Below are positions 50,736-63,971 of a DNA stretch of 64,000 nucleotides, piece by piece. The stretch's first letter is position 1. Each line of letters begins with the position of its first letter. The notes beneath the pieces were generated by a model. The model was not told the origin of the DNA, ran no database searches, and saw only the letters and a program-made list of their open reading frames with translations. The stretch is from Paragonimus skrjabini miyazakii (lineage: Eukaryota; Platyhelminthes; Trematoda; Plagiorchiida; Troglotrematidae), in assembly GCA_014338405.1 (NCBI GenBank), contig JTDE01000224.1, forward strand, positions 127,750 to 191,749, written 5' to 3'. A program made the position numbers and the translations under genes.

Positions 50736-50787
50736 GAAAATCCTGGACTTCGAATGAAGTCCAATCAGCGACAGAAACACCATACCG
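50736..50787 (-). repeat. Partial, degenerate second copy of the 50.4-kb SINE
   Basis: GAAAATCCTGGACTTCGA on the plus strand is identical in both copies. The next about 33 bases still align with substitutions (CAGCGACAGAAACACCATACC against CGCAACAGAACCAGCATGCC). Similarity ends inside what would be the tRNA-like head. Confidence 0.6.
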
Positions 50788-52521
50788 TAGATTAAGTTCC
50801 ACGTATATATGGTACACTCCCGTTCCCACTCCTTGTTTTGATTTTTCTTATGATGTCTATGTTTCACTGTATCAATTTGTTTGGTGTGCGAATAGTCGAT
50901 TGCCTATCATTAAAAGTTGACTGCATGGTGTTTCTTGTCCCGCTTGAAGCTAAGCAAGCTTAATTTGTTAACCACTTGAAACAAACATAGTCGCTATGGT
51001 AATTTCATCTGGTAATTTCCGATGACGTTGAGCCTTTTCGGCCTACTCACGTAATCATTTTTATTGAAAACGATCCATTCGTCGAGACTGTACAGATGGT
51101 TGATTTGTCCACTTCGTTAATTTGTTCCACTGTACCATTGCAATTGTCCGTTTGTTGTCCTGATTTGCCCGGCATCATCATAGGTCGTAATAATAGCGTT
51201 CTAATAGTAGTCGAGAGGAATGAAAACTTGTGCATCTACCTCTAGATATGGTATACAACCTGTACTAAGAAGCAGTCGCCCAATGCCTTTTTTACCGTTA
51301 CGGAGATGTCTGTTAGTATGAAGAGACATAAGCTGATGTTTGGTTAGTGAACGATGAAATGTTCATTAAGAAGTGATAAAAACCTTGTCAATGAATATCT
51401 AGGACGACAACTCACTGTTCGGTTTAAGCGAATATGAAAAGAGAGATTAAGGCCAACTTGGTGATTCCGACATTAGTTGCATGAGATAAGAGTTGTTTAA
51501 GTATGTTACTAACTTCCAACTAGTATAAACTGATCGAATGTCGTATCGATAGACATAAGTTTCAGTTATGTGGGTCATTTGGTATCGGTTAACCAAATGA
51601 GACTATTATGGTTTAGATAAGTCTTGTCAAAATGCACACAAACTGGTAAAACAGTTCGGGGCAATGAATAGAAGTTATGCTTCATCTTTCTGTTCCCCAA
51701 CAAAATTGTCACATTTAGTGTATCGTATTACTAACCGAAGTAATAGAAGCTCCTTTAGTTTCTAACGAAAATGAGATACTCCTCACAAGCCGGCATGCAC
51801 ACTGAAATTTAAAAAAACTCCATATATGTAATAAATGTTGATATAACAAGAAAAAAGTGAATGACATAACTGCTGATTAAACGATCAGCGAAGACTTACT
51901 GTGAGCAGGTCTATTGTACAAACTCAATGTAACAGTAATTTCAACATACATCTGATCACATGTCAAGGGATCTGTAACTCTGTTAACAACACCAAGTAGC
52001 GTTATCACAAGAAGGGTAAACACATTCAGAGTTTAACCAAGGTGATGGAAAACTTAAATGTTATAAGCACTGGTTCGAACACTAATCATCGGTCACGACA
52101 AAACGGACTTTGTTCCGATAATCTATCCAGACAGTTATCCCTAAAGGAATTGATCATTATTGACCAAACGTTATCTCAGTGTAAAAACTCTTGTACGACA
52201 TCAGACTAGATACAAATAGATTTAGTGGCGTGGCTCTCAAAAACAGCCGATTCACTGTACTTGTTATTATTTTTGAGGATCCACTTACGAACGTTCCTGG
52301 TTAATCCGTATATCTTACAAATCTTTTAATACACGTATGTTTTCCCGTTTTGTCTACATGCAGGGTCTCTAAATTGTATCTTCTGGAACCTCCCAATATT
52401 CACACCCTAGTGGCTTGTCAGAATTGACTCAGGTTAGTTGGGACCGATTGTCCGTTGTCGAACCAAAAGTATTGCTTACCAGTTTGCCCATTTTCATGAA
52501 TCATCTCCTATCGTTGAATAG
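50788..52521. other. No gene recognised
   Basis: AT-rich sequence with no assignable coding region or repeat. Confidence 0.4.
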
Positions 52522-52962
52522 GTGGAGTGTGTGGCTACAACACACCGATTCTACAAATCACTATCGGTCCGGCAGCAGGAAACATGTGATCAGTACATGT
52601 TCAATTTGCTAAAACAACAGTTGAACTTTACAGCTATTCAAGTGTCTTCAACCGGCAGTCACAGTGAGTGTGTGGCGGAGAATTTTGGTAATCATTGTAC
52701 AGGAAAGTTTGACCCCACGCTGATACATAAGAATCTATTTAGATTTGGCTGGACCACGAATTATCTGATGACTGTTTTAACGAACTACAGTTTAAAACAA
52801 GCAGTGTATTTCTTTCTTATAAGGTTACGTGATAATACAATGTCGCAAGATGGATACTCCCAATTTGTAGTAGCCAGTAAAGCGTGGCCCTGGGGACCAC
52901 AGGAAAGCTCCCTTACAAATGGTATTCATATTTGCGATTCTGTCATTTCTGAGTCAGATTAA
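52522..52962 (+). other. Unassigned 146-codon open frame
   Basis: Starts in a longer open stretch and ends at 52,962. The product is mixed polar and aromatic, with no motif, signal peptide or membrane helix that I recognise. It is the first of three long plus-strand frames within 2.7 kb that share the same phase relative to the window. That suggests a common, possibly decayed coding element, but no family could be named. Confidence 0.2.
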
Positions 52963-53991
52963 AGTACCTTCATAATGATTACATTAGTGTACATAACTTT
53001 CTATGAACCAACTTTAATCCCCTTCCGTACATTTATCTTTAAACGTTTGATTTCTTCGTTGTGGCAGGTTTTCAAGACGATCATATAACATGGTCAGAAA
53101 AGATGCTTTCTCTCAGTGGTGATAAAATGATCAATAAAAATGTCTATTCAACAGGGTTACTTTGGTAGACGTTTCGTACAATTTATTTCTTTACGGAATA
53201 TATTATGTACGGAAATCGAGTAAAAGCAATTGTTTTAGTACTTCTGACGACGTTGATTTAATTGCCCGCATTCCGACAACCATCTATATAGTTTACTAAT
53301 GACTATATCATATGTGCGGAAAGGTAATGCGTGCAAATGACAACTAGACAGAGACGAGCACGTGCTCGAAACATCAGCCATAAGTATTCAGCTTAATTGC
53401 TTCGCCAGAGTACATAAGTACGTTGCATTATACCGACAAGGACGGCTATCAAAGAGTGCTCAACTAACGCAGATGTATATTTTTGACACAAAGTTTGTTC
53501 ACTAATGATTAACGGTAGAACAAACAAAGGCGTTCCAACCGTTCATCGAGGTGAACCGCACGAAAAGTTCATAGAATATTTTGTCTACAATTACCGGGTT
53601 AGTATGTTTTATTAACGAAGAAGATTGCATTCATCTGACTGTCTGAGTGGCTCAATTATTCATGACATCAGTATTGATTAAAACGGGTATTGAGTGAACG
53701 AAATATCGTCCAGAGTGGTAATCATGTATATCCATTCCGATATTTTTTGCAGTTGTGGACAATCTTATCTCCAAAACTTGGATTGAAACATGGACAGCAG
53801 TAGGTAAAATTACTTATATCGTACAGACCAGACACGCACAATGCACAATTCGCAATATCGATTAAACGCACTCTTAGATACACTGACTATTTTAATGGTA
53901 TTTATCATCAAGTGTTCAATTTTGTGAAGTAGCATGCGGAGGTCAATAGAATTGTGTTGAGTCGGTTGAAAGCCATACAAATTATCAATGA

Positions 53992-54468
53992 ATGGCTGAT
54001 GACCGAACAAATCGCCGGTCTTCACACAAGTTGCTGTGGGCCGTGGTTACTGAACTGGCAACAAACGCAGCGAATTGTTCTAGTTACTTCAAACATGTGG
54101 ACATGTTGTCAACGAACATACGCAAAAGTGTAGCGACTCTGAATGATGGCAATATATTACACCGAACAGGTACATGCCTGATCAGTGTAGATGTTCTCAT
54201 TCATCTCAATTCTGTCTGTAGGATGTTTGGTTATAGAAGAACTGTCGATGAGGCTTTGAATAATGCTCAAATACACCAGATCCGGTATCCCATGATTTGG
54301 TTAAGAACAGATAAATATGAAAACGAATGGTCAGTCCACTATGTACATATAATCGCAATTCTTTGTGCCGACGTGAACTTTGTTCAGAAAAGTCATGGCG
54401 TGCATCTAAACATACATAATGACGAACATTTGGCATGTGGCATATTAATGAGCCAAATTTCGAGTTAA
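53992..54468 (+). other. Unassigned 158-codon open frame
   Basis: The longest uninterrupted frame in the window outside the Penelope RT and the gap-spanning artefacts. The product is His- and Asn-rich in its C-terminal half; no domain was recognised. A 76-codon frame opposes part of it. It could be coding, a decayed element, or chance. Confidence 0.2.
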
Positions 54469-54816
54469 AAACCGATTAATTGTTGGAGAGACGCTACACG
54501 TTCGTGAATACCACGTTTCAAAATGCATTGTAGTTTCACACGTTCTCATGAAAATGATCAATCTAAAATAGCCATTAGCACGTGGAGATAAATGGCGAGG
54601 AAGCGTTTTGCTGTCATCTGTACTGTTCGTGGGCTTGTGTTTTCCTCGAACTCCTTAGACGCAGTTTGACGATACGCGCGTATCATCGGAGTGTCTCTTC
54701 TGACAAACAAACGTAGGAAAGCAAAGAGAGATTAGACGATGAAATTTAGCGTAATGTGCATTTGGGTGATCCCCACACACAAATTGAAATCCACTGTTTT
54801 GTTATAACTAGTCTGT

Positions 54817-55203
54817 GTGCAGCGTAGAAACTACAGAGCGGCTACCAAACATTTCAAACAAACCCTGTTCGCAGACTGTGAGCGACACCACAGTCAGTAT
54901 GGATCTTTGAGTAACACAATGGGTGAATCTTACAATCATGTGAAAGCTGTAGAACAAGGATCACGGAGCATACACCAACTTCGCGTTTTAGTTGTTGACA
55001 GGATTGGGAAGCAAGTGCATTCTACTTGTTCTATCAGCGTATTGACCTATGCGCTTAGCTACAGTAACCCGGTTATGCCTAATTGGAGAACACTGGAGTA
55101 TTCTTCAACAGAATTGCTTGAAGTGGGCGTGCGTCATATGTCAGCTAGCGTCTATGAAAAAGACGCTAACTGTCGTCAAGTTTCAACAAATCTGAAAATC
55201 TAG
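54817..55203 (+). other. Unassigned 128-codon open frame
   Basis: Basic, fairly regular protein composition, with RVLVVDRIGKQ near the middle, but no family recognised. The 3' end runs into CTCCTTTCGAAAATGGCC (55,211-55,228), which resembles the sequence following the ribozyme in the 38-kb SINE (CTTCCTTTCGAAGTGGGC). Confidence 0.2.
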
Positions 55204-55349
55204 TCAAGTGTCTCCTTTCGAAAATGGCCCGTAGTAAAGATTACTAGGGCACGAAATATGTAATAGGCTGTGGACGATTTATTGTAATCGACTTCTCAAC
55301 TACTCATTAGTCCGATCAAGAAAGAGAATTAAACAGCTTCTTGAGTCTC

Positions 55350-55433
55350 TCTTGGGTCTGCTATTAAATCGTGCGATATACCTATATATATATATATATA
55401 TATATATCACACGATTGAAAGCAAATCCAAGAA
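55350..55433. repeat. Inverted repeat around a (TA)n core
   Basis: CTTGGGTCTGCTATTAAATC followed by GTGCGATATA on the left is mirrored on the right by TATATCACACGATTGAAAGC followed by AAATCCAAG. The arms are about 30 bp with several mismatches. The centre is a TA microsatellite at 55,383-55,407. Confidence 0.6.
55383..55407. repeat. (TA)12 microsatellite
   Basis: Uninterrupted alternating T and A inside the inverted repeat. Confidence 0.97.
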
Positions 55434-58383
55434 ATTTTCGTTGGGATCGATTTACCTTACCCAAATCTGTATGCAAAACAAATAATTGAATTCCACACAA
55501 ACAATACAAATGCATACATGTATCTTCGTATCAACTATGTCCAACGTCAACGTTCGTTCTGTATGAAAATTCTTGCTTTGATAGGGTGTTTTAAACTATG
55601 GAATAGACAAAATTTGTGGGGCTTCAAAAATATGTACCCCCGACACTGTACAAGCTAGGCTAGATTTTATACAAGAAGTGTCACTCGATGCGTACGGTTC
55701 AATCGAAACCTGTCACCTTTTGTGAATAAGAAACTTGCGTTTACTAGGAGATCCCATGGCCAAAGTTATCCCACGGAAGCTCAGAAAGTCAGTCGAAATA
55801 ATCCATCCTGTCACTTATCTGTGAGTGAGTTTTCGTTCAACACCCAGGCCATAATTCAAAGACAAACTTCCTTGTTCTACAACCAGCTGTTGTGCGCACT
55901 TCTCCGCTTGCTAGTGTCAAACATCATATATTGGTCGTACTGCAAGATGACTGTCTGAAGTAGTGCTTGATCATCATCTTGCGCGGTTGGACAGTGGTGT
56001 GATCAGAACGGCTTCAAGCTTCAAGCGCGACAGCTACTCATTTGACCGACTCAAATCACTCTGTCAGTAAGAAAGAATACTGTTAAACTTTCAACCGATT
56101 GCCATAAAATCGACCAAAAGTGGTGAAATTCCCAATGTTGGCCTATGCCGAGGACATAAATATCGAATTGCGTAATCCTGACCTCTGGGATCAGACGTTC
56201 GTACGGATACTTAATCTCCCTTGGCCTACAATCAATTTGGAAACAGTGATGGCCTAGCTGTTAGCAAACATACTGTCCGCAACCTTTATTGACCGACTTT
56301 CTTGCTCATCCTAGTTACTATTTTCATAATGATTGTGTTGTAATCAACGTGATAATCAAACACAGAAAAAAAGTATTATTCGCTACTTTAGCGTTCTATG
56401 GCTGACTCAGTGGAGTGAGTGAGTTGATCAGCATTCCTGTAAAACTAACTCATCACTTATCAGACAAATTCTCAAGACTGACCAGTAAACGAGTTCGAAA
56501 AAGCATTAATCGAAGCCAAACTTAGCGAATACTTTTAACCGTACCGTGCTAGTTTATAACCAGTGGATATACTCGTATTAATAAATTACTCGTAATAGAG
56601 CTGAAAGTTTGGTGGTTTTAGTAGATGTTGTTTATCTACTTTTGTTTTTCAAGTTTACATTTTCTTGTTAATATTGCTTACTTTTATGTCAGTTATTATA
56701 TGATTAAGATTTGTGTGAGAAAAGAAACTGTTGTTCACTTGTTTGTTTATAACAGTAACAATCAGCTTGTTGACAACAAGACAACGTCGTTTGTGGTAGT
56801 CAAACTCAAAACCATGAACGCGCAGTGGACACTAGTTACGGTCTAGGGAATCATTACAGTTATTACTTGATAGCCCTATTCAATTCGTGTGAACACTGAT
56901 CACAAGCGCGTCGTTGTAAAAATGTCACAACTCTAAAATCAGTACATCTGAGAGAACTTATACTATCGAGTTTATATACACGGGATCATTCAAGTAGTTT
57001 GATCACTGAGAATTATACTTTGAAAATCGTACCGTACCACTAACAATCTCCTTCTTTAGGATTCGTTTCTGAGTATGCTATATCTAATATGAAGCACTAA
57101 ATAACCAGCCCTGTTCATAACAGTTGAACTGGAAGTGAGAGACGTGTTGGATTCTATACTGTGTATACTAACTCATAATAGCAATCTGATGGAATTTCGC
57201 ATCGCAATGTTATATTCACAGAGTTTTAGATTAGTAGATATTTACAGGATCATATATGAGTAATTCAGTTTGGGTTGTTTGAAACTATACCAACAATGGT
57301 GAAACTAGCATTCACACGATTCGAAGCGAACTTCAAATATTGGCGCTTATCTGTTTGTGTCAGTCACAATAATGGTGTTAACTTCTCGCCTTACTGGATT
57401 GATGTAGTTATGTATGCGAATAGAAACCATTGCGCGTAAAACCCGAATGTACTAAGAACGTCATAGGTAATAACAGATGGTCTATCTTATTTACCTAAAC
57501 AACTTATCCTACACAAACACGCATAGACGACAGTGTCTAAGTGCTAAATAACCAATGTGCAGAACGCCGGACAGAGAGATGTTGAAATTAATTAACGTGT
57601 ATTGCTATAGCAACAGCTTGCTTATAATGTTATTTTGACGGAGATTATATGTGGTAACCAGAACGTCGTAATTAACGATTACCTTCAGAAATCGCCGAAG
57701 AACTTAACAATATCATGTAATGAATAATATATTTAACCATATTGTCTTACCGAAAGTACGCCTGGCTAATAAAAGATGTGTTCCAGTAAGTTTACTTCAT
57801 ACATAACATGTTGTAATGCAAATGCACTGTTTCTGTCATTCACTGTTTGCTACATCTAAGTCGGTATTAAAAAATCAGCTGCCCACTTCTTCAATGAGAT
57901 TAAACGTAAGAGCTGTCATCCTTGTGAAACAGATATTATTTCAGTACATTCCTGTAGACTTCAACGTTCGCCGTATTTCTGAAGGCTACACCCTACTTAT
58001 TGTATTCATCTGAATAAAACTTCATACGGAGATATATATCCACTGTATTTCTGAACAAGGGACGGTTAATAAAAGCCTAAGTTGAACAAAACTTTCTCAC
58101 AACATTTTGGTACAATCATCTGGCCAGTAAATTTCCAACCCGGTAATATTTCACCATTCTGACTTATTTATAAGCAGGGGGCAAATGCCATACCAAATGA
58201 CAGATTTATATAGCTTATGTCATTGTTTTTTTTGTGTTCAGCGGTGTAATGCGGCGAGGATGCCAGGCATGTAAATCGATCACAAAATTTCTTCCGAAAG
58301 CACTTTCAACCAATTCCGAGGAAGTAATAAATCGAAACAGTTTTCTGATAGTTGTGAACAGTGGTGGTGTTGTTCGTAGCTCG
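55434..58383. other. No gene recognised
   Basis: AT-rich sequence. The frames at 55,722-55,958 and 56,625-56,846 have no recognised motif; the latter has a hydrophobic N-terminal stretch but no splice or promoter support. Confidence 0.4.
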
Positions 58384-58606
58384 GGTTGATTGTTTTGGTA
58401 TTGGTCTGTTCGCTGAGCTTGGTATTCGGGTTGCGAACGTTTCCTCACCAAGCGAGGTGACAACATCAATGGGTAAGTGTTTCAGCGCTCAAAAACTATA
58501 CACTGAAACGCTTAAGCATTGATGGTGTCACCTCGTTTGGTGATGAGATGTTTACAACTTAAATGTCAAGTTCGGCGAACGTACCAATACCATAATCGAA
58601 ACAGTA
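58384..58606. repeat. Inverted repeat of two related about 100-bp copies
   Basis: The left arm (58,384-58,486) and right arm (58,501-58,606) are diverged reverse complements. TCACCAAGCGAGGTGACAAC on the left matches the complement of GGTGTCACCTCGTTTGGTGA on the right. GTTCGCTGAGCTT matches the complement of AAGTTCGGCGAAC, and the outer GGTATTGG matches CCAATACC. The spacer is about 14 bp. The pattern suggests two head-to-head insertions of one repeat, or a foldback element. The 84-codon minus-strand frame at 58,215-58,469 runs through the left copy and is probably repeat-derived. Confidence 0.75.
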
Positions 58607-59222
58607 TTGGATCTACTGTTGACGGTTTTGCCCCAACTGAGCGCATTAAGAGCCGACCATTATCTACCTAATGATTCCTGGTCTATTTTCTTTCACACAT
58701 CGTGTTAGAAGTTAGAATGTTTCTGTGGTTTTGACACGTTTGCAGATAGTTGTATTCTACAGTCTCTATTTATCTAATCAAAACATGTCATTAACTTGTC
58801 AGTTCCTGTTGTCGTGGCTATCCAGCGAATCAGCGACATTCGATTCAAGTGAAACCAACAGTCATCATTTAACTGGTGGTCCAATGCTGGTCGACAAATA
58901 TCACAAAGCGTTTCAAATATGCCTATCACAATAATGAGAGTAAAGCTTTCGGTTTTTCCTCTTCAGGCCGATACAATTATATGAGGGACTTGTAGAGTTA
59001 GATCAGGATAACGATCGGACTTATTACAGAGAAAGTAGGTCACTGGCCAGCCAATTAACGATGCTATTATTGATCTGTTACGTTTAGACGTTGCGTCTAC
59101 CATGACCACAAATTCACCGGATCGATGACGCCTTTAAACCAATGGACGAGCGTGACGTAGTGGACTAATCAAGTCAACGTCAATTGATTGGACAGTGACC
59201 CAGGTTCTCTGCGATAAGTCCG

Positions 59223-59262
<40 letters not shown>

Positions 59263-62200
59263 ATGTCAGATATTTATTTGTTTGATAACATGTCCTAGTG
59301 TGGATTTGAAAAGTTTCAATAAATCGTTCACTAAACACTGTGTACCCTTTTCTAATTAATTTATACATACATGTAAATATACCGGCCTTATGATGAATTA
59401 TTGAAAACATATGTCCACTCTATGTCTATATTCCATATATCACACTGTACACAGATATGGATAATGCGCAGTGATTTATCACAAGTTGCAGAAAATAGCT
59501 CAAAGTACGTCCGTTGTCACTAAGGGGGTACGTGTGAAGACACCAAGCGACGATCGTAACTTTGATCGTGCAGACTATTCACTTTTCTGTCAGGCAGTAT
59601 AGGTCACAGAATGTGTTTGAATAAACTCGCTCTTCATCTTGATTAGCTGAATATTTTTCGTGGTGTCGAACTGGTCAGAAAGTTAACGAGTAAGCTATTG
59701 TAACCTTCATAATAGTAGCTCAGTTGAAGTAGATCTAATGTAGTGGGCGTTATAATTGGATACCGAACGGGTTCCATGGTGTAAACTCATAAGCTGACAC
59801 AAATGCTCACTTCTTATGAAACACGTTAAGTGCTCAGAAATCAGTCAGTGAGTCATCACGTCCAGTAAACTAAGCACACTTTGACTACTGGAGAGACATA
59901 ACAAGTTATGTGTCTTTTCAAAATGAAGGACGCACAGACGTTTGCTAACTGGATTCTCGTTCGCCGGTTCATTGCAATCGAAAACAAACGTTTACGTCGA
60001 TTTTCATTTCATTGATGTCATCGTTCTATTTTAATCTATTCAGTTTTTCTCAATAAATCGATGCAGGTCTTGTACTACCGGGAGTCAGAAGATTTCACCT
60101 TTTTACCCATTCCCCTACCCGTCTCATTGTATTGTATGAACTCTACCGAACAACCCAGGAGATCGCTTACTCCAGCAAGATTCTTGAAGCTACAGATATT
60201 TCAGCAAATAACTTACACGAATGTCATACATACGATGAAATTGTGAGGTCGATTAACTTTCGTACATGTGACTTCGCTACTGTTCAATGGAAGGTCTTAG
60301 GTAATTTTTGTGTTCCAAGTTTCCTTATTGCAAATCATACTGGCTAGACATTACATTTCACTCCTTCCTTCCGATTAGGTTGACCAAGACCATCGTACAG
60401 CCACCCTATAGGTTTGTATCATTCACTTCCTGCCCCAAAACAAGAACCGACACAACGATTGAGTCATCTACGCCTTTCAAGGCCTATCCTTGTCTCTTAA
60501 GCCTTGAATCAAAGATATATTTCGGCTGGAAGCCCAATGTTTTGATGAGTTTTAAACGACTTGCCATGACATGCGCTATCTTCGTTTCTCCGCACACATG
60601 CAGTGGCCTGGATGAGTAATATAAACAAGAAATTGGCACAGACAGTTTAACGTGGACCACTCCAAAATATACACTACGTTGCCCACTCGCGACACTCCCA
60701 AATTAACACCAATCCGCATAAGTGGTCATGAACCCTCTTCATAATCCCCCTCTATGCATACAGCGGAGTGCTGCAATGTCGAGCCACTGTGTCATTCATA
60801 AGAAACTGTCGCTCATCTGCTTGCAAAACGTCGGTAGAATATTTAAAATACCGAAGTGGCACCAGTAAGGAAATACTCGTTATACATGCTCACTTACAGG
60901 TGCAGATGACCTTAAATTAGAGGTATACTAGGCATCCGCAGATTGACAAGCTAAATCTCTTTTTGTATTCCCAACACACAATATCCCCGTGACAATATCC
61001 CCTTGCTTTTTCCGACCTTTGTTACCGATATGGCAATTAAAGCTCCACAGTAAATGCGGATTTTTAGTAACGATTCTCCGCTTGTAGAACCACCTATTCT
61101 GCAAAATAATGCAGTGCTCAACTGTAGTTAATAACAGGTTTTTGTATACACACCGGGCATATTCGTACAACAGAAATTTTTCTTACTAATTACTGTTAGA
61201 CTTTTGCGCGCATCATAGTCAAGGCCACCGCAAAACATTTAGTTAATATCTAAAAGCTACATAACCCAAGTGTCACGTGATCACACGTAAATTCTCGCAA
61301 TTCTCCCTTCTGATATATCTGACTCACATCACATAAGCATGTAACTCACCTAAGTCAGGGCATTACATATCAACTTGCCCAATTGTGTAAATCCCAGCCC
61401 TGGAAATATTTATTCTAAGCACATGACAAACTTAGAGTCATATGTCAACGTGTGGATACCGCGCGAATGGATCGGTTGACGGCAGATAAATGAGCCATCA
61501 ATTTGGTCTCAAATTGAACCACTCAGTGTGAATTGTGCAATAGCATGAGTTTGATGAACGTCAACTATCGGCTTATGAGCATAGCTGTGCACAAAAGAGA
61601 CAGTCGTGTCACTTCAAATATCTGTCCTCTCATGTGAGGTTTATCTCCATAAGCAGACACCAATTAATGAGGGCAGATTTTATTGTTAGCTAAACCAGCA
61701 GAAACCAGATTCCTTCGATTGAGGTTCAGTGTAGATAAAACATCCTTCAAGTTTATAACAATACTTGGATTGGACATCAACACAAACAATGTTCACAGTA
61801 TATGACATAACTGTATTTGGCTAAATTAATTTGTTCAGTCACGAACGCATACTTTATCTGTTAAAGTAGATGGAAACTCCAGTCTCACGATGTCTCAACG
61901 GGAACATGTGATCTTGAGTAATAAAAAAATGTTTAGGTCGGATGACCTTGAAATTTGGGTGACTTTCGAAAGGATTAGATTGGCTTTCGCCGAACGACCA
62001 ATAAAAACCATTGGTGACTCATTTGGTTCCATTTGCGATGACGGCCTGAATGAATAAGCCAGTTAGGATGATGAACTGTGTGTGACCACTTGAAAAACCA
62101 CACCGAAAAACTCATTAATTTTGTGTTACGTAATAAACTCGAAAAAGCATTGTCTTCCAGAACCACAGTGCTCTATTAAACATATTCTACATCTGGATAG

Positions 62201-63943
62201 ATTGGCACCCTCCTCGTAAAAGCCCTAAGTCTGCGTTCTTGATTTACAACAGATTAAGAATCTCTGGTGTATATGACTTGGATAAATGTATAAGCGACCT
62301 ACAACTCGATAGCCGAGTTAACAGATGCCTTTTTTAAGAAATGACATAAGCCGGGTCCAATTCCCTTTACTTCACCATTTTTGATCATACTGAAATTCTC
62401 TACTGTAGTTTTAAGTAGAACCAGAGTCAAACAAGTCCGATTAACCTTCCTGAGAAAGAAACCATCAGTACGGTTTTGTCATGATCACTTTTGCTATTCC
62501 TTCTATTAACGAGGTAAAATTACAAAACGGTTTCATGACATTTTTAACTATGGTGAATTGTATTAGAATCATTCAATTAGATTTGAAAAGTTGACATTTT
62601 CCGAATTAACATGACAAAACTATCATTGAAACGTGAATAGTCTTATAAGTAATTAGCGAGTAATGCACCATCATTCATCGTAGTTCAAAACGTATCCAAC
62701 ATGGAATAACACATATGAAGGCATCCTATAAATAAGCTTGACTTCTCGAATCTGTTTAACACTCCTGAATAGTTCATATCGAACAAAATATTCATAAGGG
62801 TGGTAGATTCACTATTACGGTTTACTACTTTCAAAGCTATCCGGAATGAACAATGAATTAACTAATAAGTAATCAATAAGATTTGACCCGGTTAGGAATA
62901 TTTTTACATTTCTAACAACATATAAACTTGTCTACTTTCTGCCTTGTCACAGTTTCCGATTATTTAGTCAATGACAACTTGTATGAAATTCAGATCATTT
63001 GCAGATACTAGGTTACTCGTTTTCGATTTTCAATACACACGCCTTCAAACATTCAACTACGTTTGTATGTCAGCGATCAATGTCCTCTTATGACAAGCGG
63101 TACAAACCAATCCAGACACGTATTGAATCCAGTGGTGAATCGATGTACCATAATCATCAGGTGACTTGTTGCCTAGATTCTAGGACCCACGATTGAAGCA
63201 GACTGGCGTTTTTTTACGTGTCTGAACGGACAAGACAACGAGGAACAATAACATGTCCTGACATGAGACAGACAATATACTTAATGTTTAAACTCTTGCA
63301 ACGTTGTGTCCAAATAAGTCTATTCTGAACTGTTAAGCCTAAAATGAAGACAAATTGAACGTTACTCAAACACGTAGTTGCAGTTGTCATATTTTCATAA
63401 ATGTTTTAACAAGTCACTTTCAAAAAGTAGGAACAGATTAAGAGCCACTTTTCAATAGCTGTAATTTCGATGACCTACTATATTCACAATCTGTTTGAAA
63501 ATTGCTTATGATGTTGTAAAAATCGTATTCATCCGGAATTAATAAAAATATTACGTTTAAGAGTAACTGATATATAATTAATTCGCAATACATTTAAAAA
63601 TAGCCAGCATATTCTAGAGAAATGTACAAAATACATCAAGAAAGAGGACACCGTTTGAATTTTTTCTAACAGGAAATATTAACTAACGATAGGAAACAAA
63701 ATCAGTTATCTAAAAGTCATGTACCAATTCAACGTAAAGGATTACTTATTTGCAAACTGCTCTCAAAGCAAACGTTTCATGAAGGCTGGTAAGTTTATCG
63801 ATATAATTACTGAGTACTTCAATCGAAACTGGCATAAAACCAAAGAAACAATGTTGATATCTTGTTACATGAACTGCTTCGTAGTTAGCAACTTTTGTTG
63901 AACGAGTATAACAGTTACGGAACAGAGCAACATAAAACTTCTG
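58607..63943. other. No gene recognised (right flank)
   Basis: AT-rich sequence. Overlapping plus-strand frames around 60,061-60,619 (up to 103 codons, different phases) have no family match. The segment reading EATDISANNLHECHTYDEIV (60,132-60,347) looks protein-like but lacks clear splice boundaries. One TA microsatellite lies at 59.2 kb. Confidence 0.35.
59226..59260. repeat. (TA)17 microsatellite
   Basis: Uninterrupted alternating T and A over 35 bases. Confidence 0.97.
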
Positions 63944-63971
63944 TCATCATCATCATCATCATCATCATCAT
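63944..63971. repeat. (TCA)9 microsatellite
   Basis: Nine TCA units close to the right end of the window. Confidence 0.97.

Noticed and set aside
60061..60619. Overlapping plus-strand frames of 61-103 codons
   Set aside because: They are in different phases with no family similarity or convincing splice borders; the region is described as unassigned.
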